Below, piece after piece: positions 7,468 to 16,357 of a DNA stretch of 64,000 nt. The position numbers were made by a program, and so were the translations under genes. The DNA is taken from positions 1 through 64,000 of the forward strand of contig JBPCJC010000063.1 in assembly GCA_051005695.1 (NCBI GenBank). The letters run 5' to 3'. The notes under the pieces are model-generated. The model was not told where the DNA came from. It did not search any database and saw nothing but the letters and a program-made list of their open reading frames with translations. This DNA is from JACCTI01 sp051005695 (lineage in GTDB: Bacteria; Verrucomicrobiota; Verrucomicrobiia; Chthoniobacterales; UBA10450). Position 1 is the stretch's first letter; each line of letters begins with the position of its first letter.

Positions 7468-7675
7468 TCAATCGCAAGATGCAGCAGCTGACGAGCCGAA
7501 GCCGTCGCGTTTTCAGCGCGAGCCAAGCATCGCCTCGCGTGGGCTCGCTGTCATCGTGCGCCGCGAAGACGGCGCGGCATCAGACGAAACGCGGAGATCC
7601 TTGAATCCTGGAAAACCCCCGCCACGACATCGCTTCAGCGGGCGGTTTACGGTTAGCGAAAATCTGTAGCGCTGT

Positions 7676-7712
7676 GGTGAGGTCCCTCGCCGTCTTTGCG
7701 GCTCGGGATGAC
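7676..7712 (+). repeat. half copy of the GTCATCCCGAG-type intergenic repeat
   Basis: The right arm only, GTGAGGTCCCTCGCCGTC... to CTCGGGATGAC, matching the right arms at 10377-10412, 55675-55711 and 61945-61979. It lies in the 7468-7743 gap between two minus-strand genes; the rest of the gap shows nothing recognisable. Confidence 0.75.
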
Positions 7713-7743
7713 CGATGACCCTAACCCTTGGGAGGTTGCGCGC

Positions 7744-8559
7744 CTAACGAGTGGTAGCGCGCTGGTATTCTTCCATCGCCTTGGGCATGAGCGCCTGCAG
7801 CTGCGCGATGCGGGTGCCGTGCGATGGATGGGTGGAGAGGAACTCGGGCGGCGCGTTCCCGCCCGATTCTTCCATCCGCCGCCAGAAGCGAATGGCCTCC
7901 TGCGGATCGTAACCGGCGCGCGCCATGTACATGAGCCCGATCTCATCCGCTTCCGATTCGTGCTTGCGACTGAAGGGCATGAGGATGCCGAATTGCGCAC
8001 CCGCGCCGAGCGCGCCCATGACGGCCCGCTGTTTGTTGTAGTCCATGTCGGAAAGCGAAACCGCGATCCCGGTCATCGCGGTTTGCGCGAGATTCTGCTG
8101 GAGGACGCGTTGCGCGCCGTGGCGCGAAGTGGCGTGCGCCATCTCGTGACCCATGACGGTGGCGAGCGCGGCTTCGTTTTGCGCGACGGGAATGATCCCG
8201 GTGTAAACCACGATCTCGCCGCCGGGCAAACAGAAGGCGTTGACCTGCGGATCTTCGATCAAGGAGACCTGCCACTTAAAATTTTCGCCCGCTTTGCCGG
8301 TGGCGGAGGCTAGGTGCGAAGCGACCCGCCGGACCATTTCCACCTGTGGCCCGGAATCGATGGTGTGCGCTTTCGCGAGCACCTGCCGATAACTTTGCAG
8401 GCCAAGCGCGGATTCTTGTTCGACCGACATGCCGACGTGACTCTGGCGGCCGGTCTCCGGGTTCACGAATTTCTCCGACCTGAAATACTGCCAGGCGAAA
8501 ATCAGGCCCGCGATCAGGATGGGAACCCACTTGATGTGTGTGCGATTCATAAGCGACAC
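7744..8559 (-). CDS. M48-family membrane-anchored metalloprotease
   Basis: A 271-residue zinc protease of the Oma1/BepA/LoiP kind. An N-terminal membrane anchor (WVPILIAGLIFAWQYF) comes first. The catalytic motif is H138-E-M-A-H142 and the third ligand is Glu203 in ESEADEIGLMYMARAGYDP. The C-terminal LSTHPSHGTRIAQLQ helix is standard for periplasmic M48 quality-control proteases. It is probably periplasmic, degrading misfolded envelope proteins. It ends Thr-Thr-Arg-stop, with ACT CGT TAG being part of the dispersed word at 7744-7750. ATG 8550 (MNRTHIKW) is an equally plausible start. Confidence 0.9.
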   Translation of the reverse strand: MSLMNRTHIKWVPILIAGLIFAWQYFRSEKFVNPETGRQSHVGMSVEQESALGLQSYRQVLAKAHTIDSGPQVEMVRRVASHLASATGKAGENFKWQVSLIEDPQVNAFCLPGGEIVVYTGIIPVAQNEAALATVMGHEMAHATSRHGAQRVLQQNLAQTAMTGIAVSLSDMDYNKQRAVMGALGAGAQFGILMPFSRKHESEADEIGLMYMARAGYDPQEAIRFWRRMEESGGNAPPEFLSTHPSHGTRIAQLQALMPKAMEEYQRATTR

Positions 8560-8681
8560 GCTTCACTAATTGCGGGAGGCGTCAAGACTCGTTAGGCGGG
8601 GCGAGGCAAAAAGTGGCGCCGGAATTCCCTGCCCGAAATGCGTCGATGCGCAACCGGCACAGGCCGCTTTAGGATTCGCAC

Positions 8682-9149
8682 ATGACAAATTCCATCTTCC
8701 GTATCGTCCCGCTGCCGACCGCAGTCGCTGAAGCAGCGCGAGCGCAGGCTTCAGCGGGCGCGAGTGATCACGCGTTCGTCGAGGTCGACGCGCCGACCGG
8801 TTATCCGTGTCGTCATTGCTTGCAATGGGCGGAACCGGGCGAGCGCGTAATTCTGTTTCCGTTTTCGTCGATCGAACCCGGCCATCCTTACTCGGAAAGC
8901 GGGCCGATTTTCGTTCACGAAAGAGATTGCCGACCGTACGAAGAAACCGCCGAATACCCGGCGCAATTTCGCGCCGGCCGTGTCCTCCGCGCTTACGATG
9001 CGCAACAAAATATAATCGACGCGGTAGCGCTCAACGGCGACGCGCCCGAGAGTGTCATTACCCGACTTTTCGCAAATTCCGACACCGCATTTCTGCAGGC
9101 TCGTAGTGCCAGCCGCGGATGCTTCACCATGAGAATCGAACGCGCATGA
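8682..9149 (+). CDS. DUF1203 domain protein
   Basis: A 155-residue soluble protein with the DUF1203 layout: a conserved C-R-H-C pair (YPCRHCLQWAEPGE), LFPFSSIEPGHPYSESGPIFVH, CRPYEETAEYP and the C-terminal FLQARSASRGCFTMRIER. Function unknown; the conserved Cys and His suggest a metal or redox site. Its stop overlaps the start of ada (ATGA, 9146-9149), so the two are almost certainly co-transcribed and translationally coupled, hinting at a role linked to DNA alkylation damage. Confidence 0.85.
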   Translation: MTNSIFRIVPLPTAVAEAARAQASAGASDHAFVEVDAPTGYPCRHCLQWAEPGERVILFPFSSIEPGHPYSESGPIFVHERDCRPYEETAEYPAQFRAGRVLRAYDAQQNIIDAVALNGDAPESVITRLFANSDTAFLQARSASRGCFTMRIERA

Positions 9150-10207
9150 AAACAATGGAACTTCTACCACCTTCCGAAACCATGTATCGCGCACTCGTTA
9201 GCCGGGATTCCAGTTTTGAAGGAATCTTTTTCGTCGGCGTGCGCACCACCGGCATTTTTTGTCGGCCCACTTGTCCGGCGAAAAAACCTGCGCGCGAGAA
9301 TGTCGATTTCTTCGCGACCTCGAGTGAAGCGTTGCACGGCGGTTACCGTCCGTGCCTGCGCTGCACCCCGATGGATCCGGATCAGCGGCCGCCGAAGTTA
9401 ATCGAACGGCTGCGCGCGGAAGTGGAACGCGCACCCGATGGCCGGTTAACGGACAAGGAACTCGCGGCGATGAAAATTGATCCATCGACCGCGCGCCGGC
9501 AATTCAAGCGGCATTACGGAATGACCTTTCAAGCTTATCACCGCGCGCGCCGGATGGGCCGCGCGCTCCGCGAAGTGCGCAAAGGGGGACGCGTCGCCGA
9601 GGTACAAAACGGCAGCGGGTTCGAATCGGCGAGCGGATTTCGCGAAGCGTTTACGCGCGTTTTTGGCGATCCGCCGACGAGTGCGAAGACACGCGCGCCG
9701 CTGTTCGCGCAACGCCTCGAGACGCCCCTGGGCGCGATGCTCGCGGTCGCGGATGATGCCGGCTTACGCTTGCTGGAGTTTACCGATCGTCGCGCGCTTG
9801 AACGCGAGCTCGGGATTTTGCGCAAGCGTTTCAAGACTAACGTGGTCCCGGGTGACCATCCGCACTTGGAAGCGATTCGCACTCAGCTCGCGGAGTATTT
9901 CGCCGGGAAACGGACCGAGTTCGACGTCCCGCTGGCGCCGGTCGGTTCCGATTTCCAAATGCGCACCTGGGATACGTTGCGCACTATTCCGGTCGCGGAA
10001 ACACGCTCGTATGGATGGATGGCGGAACGCCTCGGAATTCCCGGCGCGCAACGCGCGGTCGGGCGCGCCAACGGGACGAACATGCTTTGCATCGTCATCC
10101 CGTGTCACCGGGTAATCCGGGCGGATGGGCCGCTCTGCGGCTACGGCGGCGGCTTGTGGCGAAAGAAATGGCTCCTGGAACACGAGCGCAAGATTACCGC
10201 TCGTTAG
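9146..10207 (+). CDS. ada: Ada: bifunctional transcriptional activator and O6-alkylguanine-DNA methyltransferase
   Basis: A 353-residue protein with three parts. Residues 20-80 carry the zinc tetrathiolate (C39, C43, C70, C73) that accepts methyl from phosphotriesters. Residues 85-180 form an AraC-type helix-turn-helix domain. Residues 190-350 form the Ogt domain with the suicide cysteine C320 in IVIPCHRVI. This is the same order and spacing as E. coli Ada (C38/C42/C69/C72, C321). It repairs O6-methylguanine and activates the adaptive response. The start is ATG 9146, in ATGA overlap with DUF1203. An in-frame CTC GTT AGC word lies at 9194-9202, and the protein ends in a GCT CGT TAG word. Confidence 0.93.
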   Translation: MKTMELLPPSETMYRALVSRDSSFEGIFFVGVRTTGIFCRPTCPAKKPARENVDFFATSSEALHGGYRPCLRCTPMDPDQRPPKLIERLRAEVERAPDGRLTDKELAAMKIDPSTARRQFKRHYGMTFQAYHRARRMGRALREVRKGGRVAEVQNGSGFESASGFREAFTRVFGDPPTSAKTRAPLFAQRLETPLGAMLAVADDAGLRLLEFTDRRALERELGILRKRFKTNVVPGDHPHLEAIRTQLAEYFAGKRTEFDVPLAPVGSDFQMRTWDTLRTIPVAETRSYGWMAERLGIPGAQRAVGRANGTNMLCIVIPCHRVIRADGPLCGYGGGLWRKKWLLEHERKITAR

Positions 10208-10251
10208 GCAAAGCCACTCGTTAGGCGCACACGACAACTGAGACGCGCGCT

Positions 10252-10412
10252 GTCATCCCGAGCCGCAACGACGGCGAGGGATCTCGCAAAAAACAAATAG
10301 ACCATCGCCGAACTGGCGATGTGAAAGCGTCGCTTCCGTCGCCCGATCGCCGCTCCCTGGACGCGCTGGGTGAATGGCGAGGTCCTTCGTCGTCTGCGCG
10401 ACTCAGGATGAC
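10252..10412. repeat. GTCATCCCGAG-type intergenic inverted repeat, full copy
   Basis: The left arm (10252-10287) starts TGTCATCCCGAGCCGC and ends GGATCTCGC. The right arm (10377-10412) starts GCGAGGTCCTTCGTCGTC and ends ACTCAGGATGAC. The arms are imperfect inverse complements separated by ~90 bases. It fills most of the 10208-10460 gap between converging genes and could fold into a long hairpin acting as a bidirectional terminator. Confidence 0.8.
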
Positions 10413-10460
10413 ACGGAAGACCACGCGCGCGCTTTGAAAGAAAACGCACGCCGTGTTTCA

Positions 10461-11087
10461 CTAAAAAGAAAAGCCCACGCCCAAGCTGCCGCCGCCGGTA
10501 TCGATACCGTAGTTCGGGAGTTTGATGGTCGCGTTCGAGAGGTGGCGATAGGTGCCTTCCGCGACGATCGACCAGCGTGAGTTCAGCATGAAGCGCGTTC
10601 CGATGCTCGCCTGCAAATTAAATTCCACCGGCAGACTAACGAGTCCTCGCGATTCGGAGTTCGAGATATCGGTGTAAACGCCGCCGCCACCGACTTGCAG
10701 GTAAGGCACCACGACCGCGTCCGGTTGGACGAAGTTGTAACGGAAAAGCAGGCTGAGGCCGCCGAGGAAATTCCCCGGTCCGTCGAAAATCCCGCCGGCG
10801 AAAACTTCGCCGAGAAGCTCGAAGTTCCCGCGCAGAATCCCCGGGCCGCGAGGGCTGTAAGTCATCCAGCCGAGGCGCAGGCTATCGACTGCGTAATCGA
10901 CTGCCGGGCGATTGTTTTGGGTGGTGTCGAAGAAAAAGAACGCGCCCGCGACATCCTGAAATTCGTGCGCGCCTTTCGCGAAAGGGTCGGTGTCCATCTG
11001 CCGGCGATACGGTCCTTCGCCCGCCTGCAAACCCGCGCAGGTCGTGAGGGTGGCGGCCAAACATCCCGCGATGGCTTTGATTTTCAC
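10461..11087 (-). CDS. PagL-like lipid A deacylase / acyloxyacyl hydrolase
   Basis: About 208 residues. GTG 11087 is chosen because it gives a clean signal peptide (KIKAIAGCLAATLTTCAGLQA); the upstream extension would run antisense into the divergent gene. The mature part is an eight-strand-type outer-membrane barrel, with LRLGWMTYSP, FELLGEVFAGGIFDGPG, YLQVGGGGVYTD and EGTYRHLSNATIKLPNYGID. The H-x-SNA segment matches the catalytic His-Ser of PagL, which removes the 3-O acyl chain of lipid A, and the protein ends in Phe. It is divergent from the phosphodiesterase gene at 11187 with ~100 bases between. Confidence 0.75.
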   Translation of the reverse strand: MKIKAIAGCLAATLTTCAGLQAGEGPYRRQMDTDPFAKGAHEFQDVAGAFFFFDTTQNNRPAVDYAVDSLRLGWMTYSPRGPGILRGNFELLGEVFAGGIFDGPGNFLGGLSLLFRYNFVQPDAVVVPYLQVGGGGVYTDISNSESRGLVSLPVEFNLQASIGTRFMLNSRWSIVAEGTYRHLSNATIKLPNYGIDTGGGSLGVGFSF

Positions 11088-11186
11088 TCCGCGGCGATGG
11101 GAAGCCACCGTGGGTGCTTTGTCAATTCGCAGCCGCACCGCGAGTTCACTTGCCTGTGCGGCAGCGATTAGCTCCACTGCTGGCCG

Positions 11187-12734
11187 ATGATTGCGAGCAT
11201 CCGACGCGGCGGGCTTCTCTTTTTCTCGAGCGCATTTCTTCTGACTGCGCCGATCACTGCGCACGCAAAGGCGGAGCACATCGTCCTGGTGGTCTGGGAC
11301 GGGATGCGGCCGGATTTCGTGACCGAAGCGAACGCTCCGACGCTCTGGGCGCTCGCCCACGCCGGGGTCACCTTCCGCCGTCATCATTCAGTTTATCCCA
11401 GCCTAACGAATGTTAACTCGACCGTTTTCGCCACCGGCGTGTTACCGAATCGCAGCGGGTTGCTGGCGAATTACGAATATCGTCCGGCGCTGGATCCGTT
11501 GAAATTCATCCGGACCGATAACCCCTCCGTCACGACCAAGGGCGACCAGCTGAGCGGCGGACATTACCTGGAGGTCCCGACGATTGCAGAGACGATTCGC
11601 GCCGCCGGTGGCCGCACGGCAATCGCCGGTGGCAAAACGACCACGCTCTTGCACGACCGCAATGCGATCGGCGACAGCGTGGTGCTGTTTTCCGGCGAAA
11701 CGTTGCCGGCGAGCGCGCTCGTGCCGATCGAAAAATTGCTCGGTCCCTTTCCTGATCGCAGCCACGTTCCCGGCGCCGCCGGCGATCGCTGGACGACGCG
11801 CGCCCTAACGGAAGTCTTGTGGCAAAAAGATGTGCCGCGCTATTCCGTTCTCTGGTTGAGCGAACCGGATCGCAGCCAACACGCCAGCGGTCCCGGCTCG
11901 AAGGCCGCGCTCGATGGGATTAAATCGTCGGACGAAAATCTCGCCCTGCTGCTGTACGCGCTCGACGCGAAAGGTGTGCGCGAAAAAACGGACGTGTTCG
12001 TCGTTTCCGATCACGGATTCTCGACTATCGAAAGCGCGATCGATTTGCGTGACCGGCTCGCGAGCGCGGGGTTCGAAGTCCTCGCGGAGAGTGAGGCCTC
12101 GGAAAAAAACGGCACGCTGCGCGTGGTCAGCAACGGCGGGTTGGCGCTGTTTTACATAACCGGTCACGACGCCGTCGTGAGCAAGCGACTGGCGGAATGG
12201 CTCCAGCAAACCGATTTCGCCGGCGTGCTTTTTTCGCGCCGTGAAATCGAAGGGACATTCGGCTTGGACAGGCTGCACCTCGACACTGCGAACGCGCCCG
12301 ATGTCATGATGTCATTTCGCTGGAAAGATCAACGCACCGAAAACGGAAACCCGGGAATAATTTTCTCGATGAAGACGGCGGACCCGGTCGTCGGCACGCA
12401 CGGGACCTTGAGCAAGTTCGACCTGCATAACCTGCTCATCGCGGCCGGGCCCGACTTCTCGCGCGGGACGACCGACGAATTACCGACGAGCAATCTCGAC
12501 CTCGTGCCGACGATGGCGCATCTCCTCGGCCTAACGATACCCGGGCGGTTGGACGGCCGGATTTTGTCGGAAGCGCTGCCTAACGAGAGCAAGAAATTGC
12601 CGTTGGTGAAAAAAGAAACGGTGGAGACAACGCGCACATTTCCCGGAGGCGTCTGGCGGCAATATCTTCAGCTCTCGAAGATCGGCCCCGAAGTTTATGT
12701 CGACGAAGGCAACGGCGAGCTGCGGCCGAAGTAA
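11187..12734 (+). CDS. exported alkaline-phosphatase-superfamily phosphodiesterase (NPP-like)
   Basis: A 515-residue protein with a signal peptide (RRGGLLFFSSAFLLTAPITAHA). Metal-site motifs of nucleotide pyrophosphatase/phosphodiesterases appear in order: VVWDGMRPD (metal Asp), HSVYPSLTNVNSTVFATG (nucleophile Ser/Thr region), LSEPDRSQHASGPGS (Asp/His), VVSDHGFS (Asp-His) and VVGTHGTLSK (His). It would hydrolyse phosphodiester or phosphate bonds in the periplasm. The precise substrate cannot be read from sequence. It contains three dispersed words (11403, 12531, 12580), the last encoding Pro-Asn-Glu. Confidence 0.82.
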   Translation: MIASIRRGGLLFFSSAFLLTAPITAHAKAEHIVLVVWDGMRPDFVTEANAPTLWALAHAGVTFRRHHSVYPSLTNVNSTVFATGVLPNRSGLLANYEYRPALDPLKFIRTDNPSVTTKGDQLSGGHYLEVPTIAETIRAAGGRTAIAGGKTTTLLHDRNAIGDSVVLFSGETLPASALVPIEKLLGPFPDRSHVPGAAGDRWTTRALTEVLWQKDVPRYSVLWLSEPDRSQHASGPGSKAALDGIKSSDENLALLLYALDAKGVREKTDVFVVSDHGFSTIESAIDLRDRLASAGFEVLAESEASEKNGTLRVVSNGGLALFYITGHDAVVSKRLAEWLQQTDFAGVLFSRREIEGTFGLDRLHLDTANAPDVMMSFRWKDQRTENGNPGIIFSMKTADPVVGTHGTLSKFDLHNLLIAAGPDFSRGTTDELPTSNLDLVPTMAHLLGLTIPGRLDGRILSEALPNESKKLPLVKKETVETTRTFPGGVWRQYLQLSKIGPEVYVDEGNGELRPK

Positions 12735-12741
12735 TTCTCCC

Positions 12742-13950
12742 TCACTTCGCGCGCAGGAGTGATTGGTAAAGCGCCTTCGTTTCCGCGGCGATCGACGCCC
12801 AGCTGAACTTCGCTTCCGCACGCTGGCGACCGGCGCGGCCGAAACGAGCGCGCAGCTCGGGGTCGGCCATCAATTGATTGACGCGCGCGGCCAGGTCACG
12901 CTCGAATTTGGCCGCGTTTTTCGGCGCGAATGGACTCTCTGATTCCTGTTCGAGCGGAACGAGAAAGCCGGTTTCGCCATCGACGACCACTTCCTTGATT
13001 CCGCCGACTGCGCTCGCGACCACGGCCGTCTCGCAGGCCATCGCTTCGAGGTTAATGATACCGAACGGTTCGTAAACCGATGGGCAGCAAAAGACGGCGG
13101 CACGCGAGTAGAGTTCGATCACGCTTTTTTTGTCCACCATCTCGCGCACCCAAATAATCCCGGGCCTTTGCCGGCTCATCTCGGCGACGGCGTTTTCCAT
13201 TTCACGGCCGATCTCCGGCGTGTCCGGCGCGCCCGCGCAAAGCACAATCTGGAAACCATCGGCCATGTGCGCGATCGCACGGACGAGATGGATGATTCCT
13301 TTTTGCCGAGTGATGCGGCCGACAAACAAAAGAAACGGCTGCACCGGATCGATCCCGTAACGCTCAAGTGCGCCGCCGTTTTTTACGGGCCGATATTCCT
13401 CGAGGTCGATGCCGTTGTAGATTACGTGCAAACGCTCGGGCGAAATCTTGAACAACTTTTCGAGATCGCGTTTTGTCTCCGCCGAAACTGCAATCACCGC
13501 ATCGGCCATTTCGAGTGCGGTCTTTTCCAGCCAGACGGTAAAGTCGTAACCGCCGGCAAGTTGTTCGCGTTTCCACGGCCGGAGCGGCTCCAGTGAATGG
13601 ACCGTGATGACGAGCGGGACCCCATAATTTTTCTGCGCGAGAATCCCGCCAAAATGCGCATACCAAGTGTGGCAATGGACTAGGTCAGCATCGATCTCGG
13701 TGGTGTTGAAAGCGGTGCAGCGCTCGATCGCGCCAAAGACCGAGCGCAGCGGCGGCGGACAAGTGTATCCGCGCGCATCGAGCTCGAATCCGCGCACCCG
13801 CAGATTGCCGGCGGTGAGGTCTTGATCACCGAAACAACGCACTTCGACCGGCATCGTTTTCGCGAGCTCGCGTGAAAGATAATCCACGTGCACGCCGGCT
13901 CCGCCATAAACGTTTGGCGGATACTCGTTAGTCAAAAAGAGCGGCTTCAT
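12742..13950 (-). CDS. GT4 glycosyltransferase, actinobacterial-type glycogen/alpha-glucan synthase
   Basis: A 402-residue GT-B enzyme. N-terminal features are NEYPPNVYGGAGVHVDYLSREL and the HCHTWYAHFGGILA segment. C-terminal features are LLFVGRITRQKGIIHLVRAI and the EPFGIINLEAMACETAVVAS nucleotide-sugar site with a typical E-x7-E. These fit the Corynebacterium-type GlgA/GlgM family (GT4), which transfers glucose from ADP-glucose to glycogen or makes maltose-1-phosphate. It converges with the phosphodiesterase gene, 7 bases apart. No other glycogen genes are nearby, so the assignment within GT4 is moderate. Confidence 0.8.
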   Translation of the reverse strand: MKPLFLTNEYPPNVYGGAGVHVDYLSRELAKTMPVEVRCFGDQDLTAGNLRVRGFELDARGYTCPPPLRSVFGAIERCTAFNTTEIDADLVHCHTWYAHFGGILAQKNYGVPLVITVHSLEPLRPWKREQLAGGYDFTVWLEKTALEMADAVIAVSAETKRDLEKLFKISPERLHVIYNGIDLEEYRPVKNGGALERYGIDPVQPFLLFVGRITRQKGIIHLVRAIAHMADGFQIVLCAGAPDTPEIGREMENAVAEMSRQRPGIIWVREMVDKKSVIELYSRAAVFCCPSVYEPFGIINLEAMACETAVVASAVGGIKEVVVDGETGFLVPLEQESESPFAPKNAAKFERDLAARVNQLMADPELRARFGRAGRQRAEAKFSWASIAAETKALYQSLLRAK

Positions 13951-14020
13951 TTCCGCAGGCAGCTAAGCGCGGGCGGGAAGGATCTGCACGCGCTTTCCGC
14001 GCGGCCGCGAAACCGCGCGC

Positions 14021-14446
14021 TCAGCTTTTCACTTTCAGGAGGAGCACCGGAAGGTCGACGCTGTGCCGAACTTTATCCGCGGTGCTGCCGTAGAGAACAT
14101 CGCCGATGAAGCGATGCCCATGCGTGCTCATCGCGATCAAGTCGGCCGCAGATTCGCCGGCGAGTTTGATGATCTCGGCCGCCGGATCACCCATCGCGAG
14201 GACGGAACTTACCTGGAAACCTTCCGCTTCCAGTTCGCGCGCGAGCGCGGCGAGATAATCGCGGTCCGCCTTCATCTCCTCGCTTTCCTGGAGTTTGAGC
14301 TGCTCGAAATTCCGCGCCGCCCAGCCGTCAGCCACGTGCACGAGTAAGAGCCGGGCGCCGGTCAATTTCGCCAGCGGGCGGATGTGCTGCAAAATCGTCT
14401 GGTCGGTCGGGCGATTTTCGACCGGGACAAGAATCGTTTTGTACAT
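14021..14446 (-). CDS. universal stress protein (UspA family)
   Basis: A 141-residue single-domain Usp. MYKTILVPVEN starts the first strand, and the C-terminal STHGHRFIGDVLYGSTADKV contains the G-x2-G-x9-G-S/T type ATP-binding loop in a slightly divergent form, followed by HSVDLPVLLLK. It starts 11 bases after the mntH stop, so it is in the mntH operon and would share manganese control. Confidence 0.9.
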   Translation of the reverse strand: MYKTILVPVENRPTDQTILQHIRPLAKLTGARLLLVHVADGWAARNFEQLKLQESEEMKADRDYLAALARELEAEGFQVSSVLAMGDPAAEIIKLAGESAADLIAMSTHGHRFIGDVLYGSTADKVRHSVDLPVLLLKVKS

Positions 14447-14457
14447 AAGCGGCGCGT

Positions 14458-15819
14458 TTAAGTGAACCAACTCCGCACCGACTGCGCGAGCAACCAGGCA
14501 TTCAAAATTGCAATGACCCCGGCGATCAACCACGCCGTCGCCTGAAGCAGACGGCCGTTTACAAACTCGCCCATTTTCAATTTGCTTCCGGTGAACAGGA
14601 CCAGCGGGACGACCGCGAAGCTCAGTTGCAGGCTCAGGATTACCTGGCTGAGGACGAGCAAATCGGTCGTGCCTCTTTCGCCGTAAAGACTGGTCACGAT
14701 CACAGCCGGGACGATCGCGATGCCGCGCGTGATCAAACGCCGGAGCCACGGACGAATGCGAAGATTGAGGAAACCTTCCATCACGATCTGGCCGGCGAGC
14801 GTGCCGGTGAGGGTGGAGTTTTGGCCGGAAGCGAGGAGCGCGAGGGCGAAGAGCGCGCTCGCTCCCGTCACGCCAAGCAGGGGCGAAAGCAACTTGTAGG
14901 CGTCCTGGATTTCCGCGATGTCATTGCGCCCGCGCGAATAAAACGTGGCTGCGGAAACGATCAGGATGGCGGCGTTAATGAAAAGCGCGAACATCAGCGC
15001 GATCGTCGATTCGATGGTGGCGAACTTGATCGCTTCGCGTTTGCCGCCCGCGTTCAATTCATAACGTCGGGTCTGCACGATCGACGAATGCAGATAAAGA
15101 TTATGCGGCATCACCGTGGCCCCGAGAATGCCGATCGCGAGGTAGAGCATGCCCGGATCGGTGATAATTTTGGTTGTCGGCACAAAGCCCTGGGCGATCC
15201 CGAGCAAGTCAGGACGCGAGACGAACAACTCCCAGGCAAAGCAACCGCCGATGACCATGATCAGGGTGATGACCAGCGCCTCGATGTAACGAAAACCTTT
15301 GTTCTGCAAAAACAGCACCACCAGGACGTCGAACGCCGTTACGCAGACACCCACGAGCAGTGGAATTTTGAATAGGAGATTGAGCGCGATCGCCGAGCCG
15401 ATCACTTCCGCGAGATCGCAGGCGGCAATCGCCAGTTCGCAGATGAACCAGAGCATGTAGGAAACCGGCCGGCTGTAGTGGTCGCGACAGGCCTGCGCGA
15501 GATCACGGCCGGTCACGATCCCGAGCTTGAGCGACAGCGCCTGGAGCAGGATCGCCATCAGGTTGGAGATCATGATCACCGACAGGAGCGCGTAGTTGTA
15601 CTTCGAGCCGCCGGCGAGATCGGTCGCCCAATTGCCGGGGTCCATGTAACCAACCGCGACCAGAAAACCGGGACCGGCGAAGGCCAAAAGCTTGCGCAGG
15701 AAACCAGCGTTCGCCGGGACGAGAAGGCTCCGGTGGACCTCCGAAAGACTGGGAAGCTCCGGCTGGGAATGGAAGCCTTCCGCGCGGTGCAGAGCTTCCG
15801 ATTCGCCAGAATTAGGCAT
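14458..15819 (-). CDS. mntH: NRAMP-family Mn(II)/divalent metal importer MntH
   Basis: A 453-residue inner-membrane transporter with 10-11 helices and the NRAMP metal-site motifs: D60-P-G-N in helix 1 (VAVGYMDPGNWATDLAGG) and MPHNLYLHS in helix 6. A ~45-residue cytoplasmic N-terminus precedes helix 1. It is divergent from an MntR/DtxR-type gene, and an 18-base perfect palindrome spans its presumed ATG (15810-15827). Either repressor binding blocks both transcription and initiation, or the real start is downstream (for example GTG in SEVHRSLL). The usp gene follows in the same operon. A role in manganese uptake is inferred from the pairing. Confidence 0.93.
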   Translation of the reverse strand: MPNSGESEALHRAEGFHSQPELPSLSEVHRSLLVPANAGFLRKLLAFAGPGFLVAVGYMDPGNWATDLAGGSKYNYALLSVIMISNLMAILLQALSLKLGIVTGRDLAQACRDHYSRPVSYMLWFICELAIAACDLAEVIGSAIALNLLFKIPLLVGVCVTAFDVLVVLFLQNKGFRYIEALVITLIMVIGGCFAWELFVSRPDLLGIAQGFVPTTKIITDPGMLYLAIGILGATVMPHNLYLHSSIVQTRRYELNAGGKREAIKFATIESTIALMFALFINAAILIVSAATFYSRGRNDIAEIQDAYKLLSPLLGVTGASALFALALLASGQNSTLTGTLAGQIVMEGFLNLRIRPWLRRLITRGIAIVPAVIVTSLYGERGTTDLLVLSQVILSLQLSFAVVPLVLFTGSKLKMGEFVNGRLLQATAWLIAGVIAILNAWLLAQSVRSWFT

Positions 15820-15827
15820 GCCTAATT
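15810..15827. promoter_or_regulatory. palindromic DtxR/MntR-type operator at the mntH start
   Basis: AATTAGGCATGCCTAATT is a perfect 18-base palindrome. Its TTAGGCA/TGCCTAA half-sites resemble DtxR/IdeR-family operators (consensus TTAGGTTAGCCTAACCTAA). It lies between mntH and the DtxR-type regulator and overlaps the annotated ATG of mntH (15819-15817). Confidence 0.7.
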
Positions 15828-15850
15828 TAGTTGTGGCATCCTATGAATAT

Positions 15851-15878
15851 GTCAATCATTAAATAAAATTTGATTGAC
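15851..15878. promoter_or_regulatory. inverted repeat GTCAATCA-N12-TGATTGAC upstream of mntR
   Basis: An exact 8-base inverted repeat (15851-15858 and 15871-15878) around the AT-rich TTAAATAAAATT in an otherwise GC-rich region. The position fits the promoter of the regulator gene. It could be a second operator or a promoter element. It overlaps the upstream TTG start option (15870), which argues for the GTG start at 15909. Confidence 0.5.
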
Positions 15879-15908
15879 CAAGTCCGCACTTTCCCGCCTA
15901 GTTCCCCC

Positions 15909-16340
15909 GTGCCCGTGCGGACTCCAGCTGCTCGCAATTCCACCGCGGTCGAGGATTACCTCGAGCGCATCCTCGAGCTCATTGACTCCAAGGGTTACGC
16001 GCGGGTGGTCGATATCGCCACGAGCTTAAAGATTTCCCAGGCGAGCGTGACCAACATGGTGCAACGCCTCGATAGCGATGGCTTGCTCAAATACGAAAAA
16101 TATCGCGGGCTGGTCCTGACCAGTGCCGGCGAAGCCCTTGCCCGTAAGATCGCGCAGCGGCACGAGCTCCTGACCGATTTTCTCCAACTGCTCGGGGTCG
16201 ATCAACGCGTGATCGATCACGACGTCGAAGGAATGGAACATCACGTCAGTCCGGCAACCCTGCGTGCGATCACCGCGCTGACCGAACAGCTGCGGCGGCG
16301 TCCCGCACTGGTCGCGCGGTTAAACCGGAGCAGACGCTAA
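15909..16340 (+). CDS. mntR: MntR/DtxR-family metal-dependent repressor
   Basis: About 143 residues from GTG 15909; TTG 15870 would add 13. It has a winged helix with AVEDYLERILELIDSKGYARVVDIA and SLKISQASVTNMVQRLDSDGLLKYEKYRGLVLT, then the dimerisation/metal domain (KIAQRHELLTDFLQLLGV, DHDVEGMEHHVSPATL). The Glu, His and Asp residues in HELL and EGMEHH correspond to MntR metal ligands, and there is no SH3-like third domain, as in MntR rather than DtxR. It probably senses Mn(II) and represses the divergent mntH-usp operon. Confidence 0.88.
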   Translation: MPVRTPAARNSTAVEDYLERILELIDSKGYARVVDIATSLKISQASVTNMVQRLDSDGLLKYEKYRGLVLTSAGEALARKIAQRHELLTDFLQLLGVDQRVIDHDVEGMEHHVSPATLRAITALTEQLRRRPALVARLNRSRR

Positions 16341-16357
16341 CGCGTCCGCGGTTTGCC

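Noticed and set aside
6466..7491. Long plus-strand frame opposite the secreted PKD-like protein
   Set aside because: Arg-rich antisense shadow; the minus-strand protein has a signal peptide and domain motifs.
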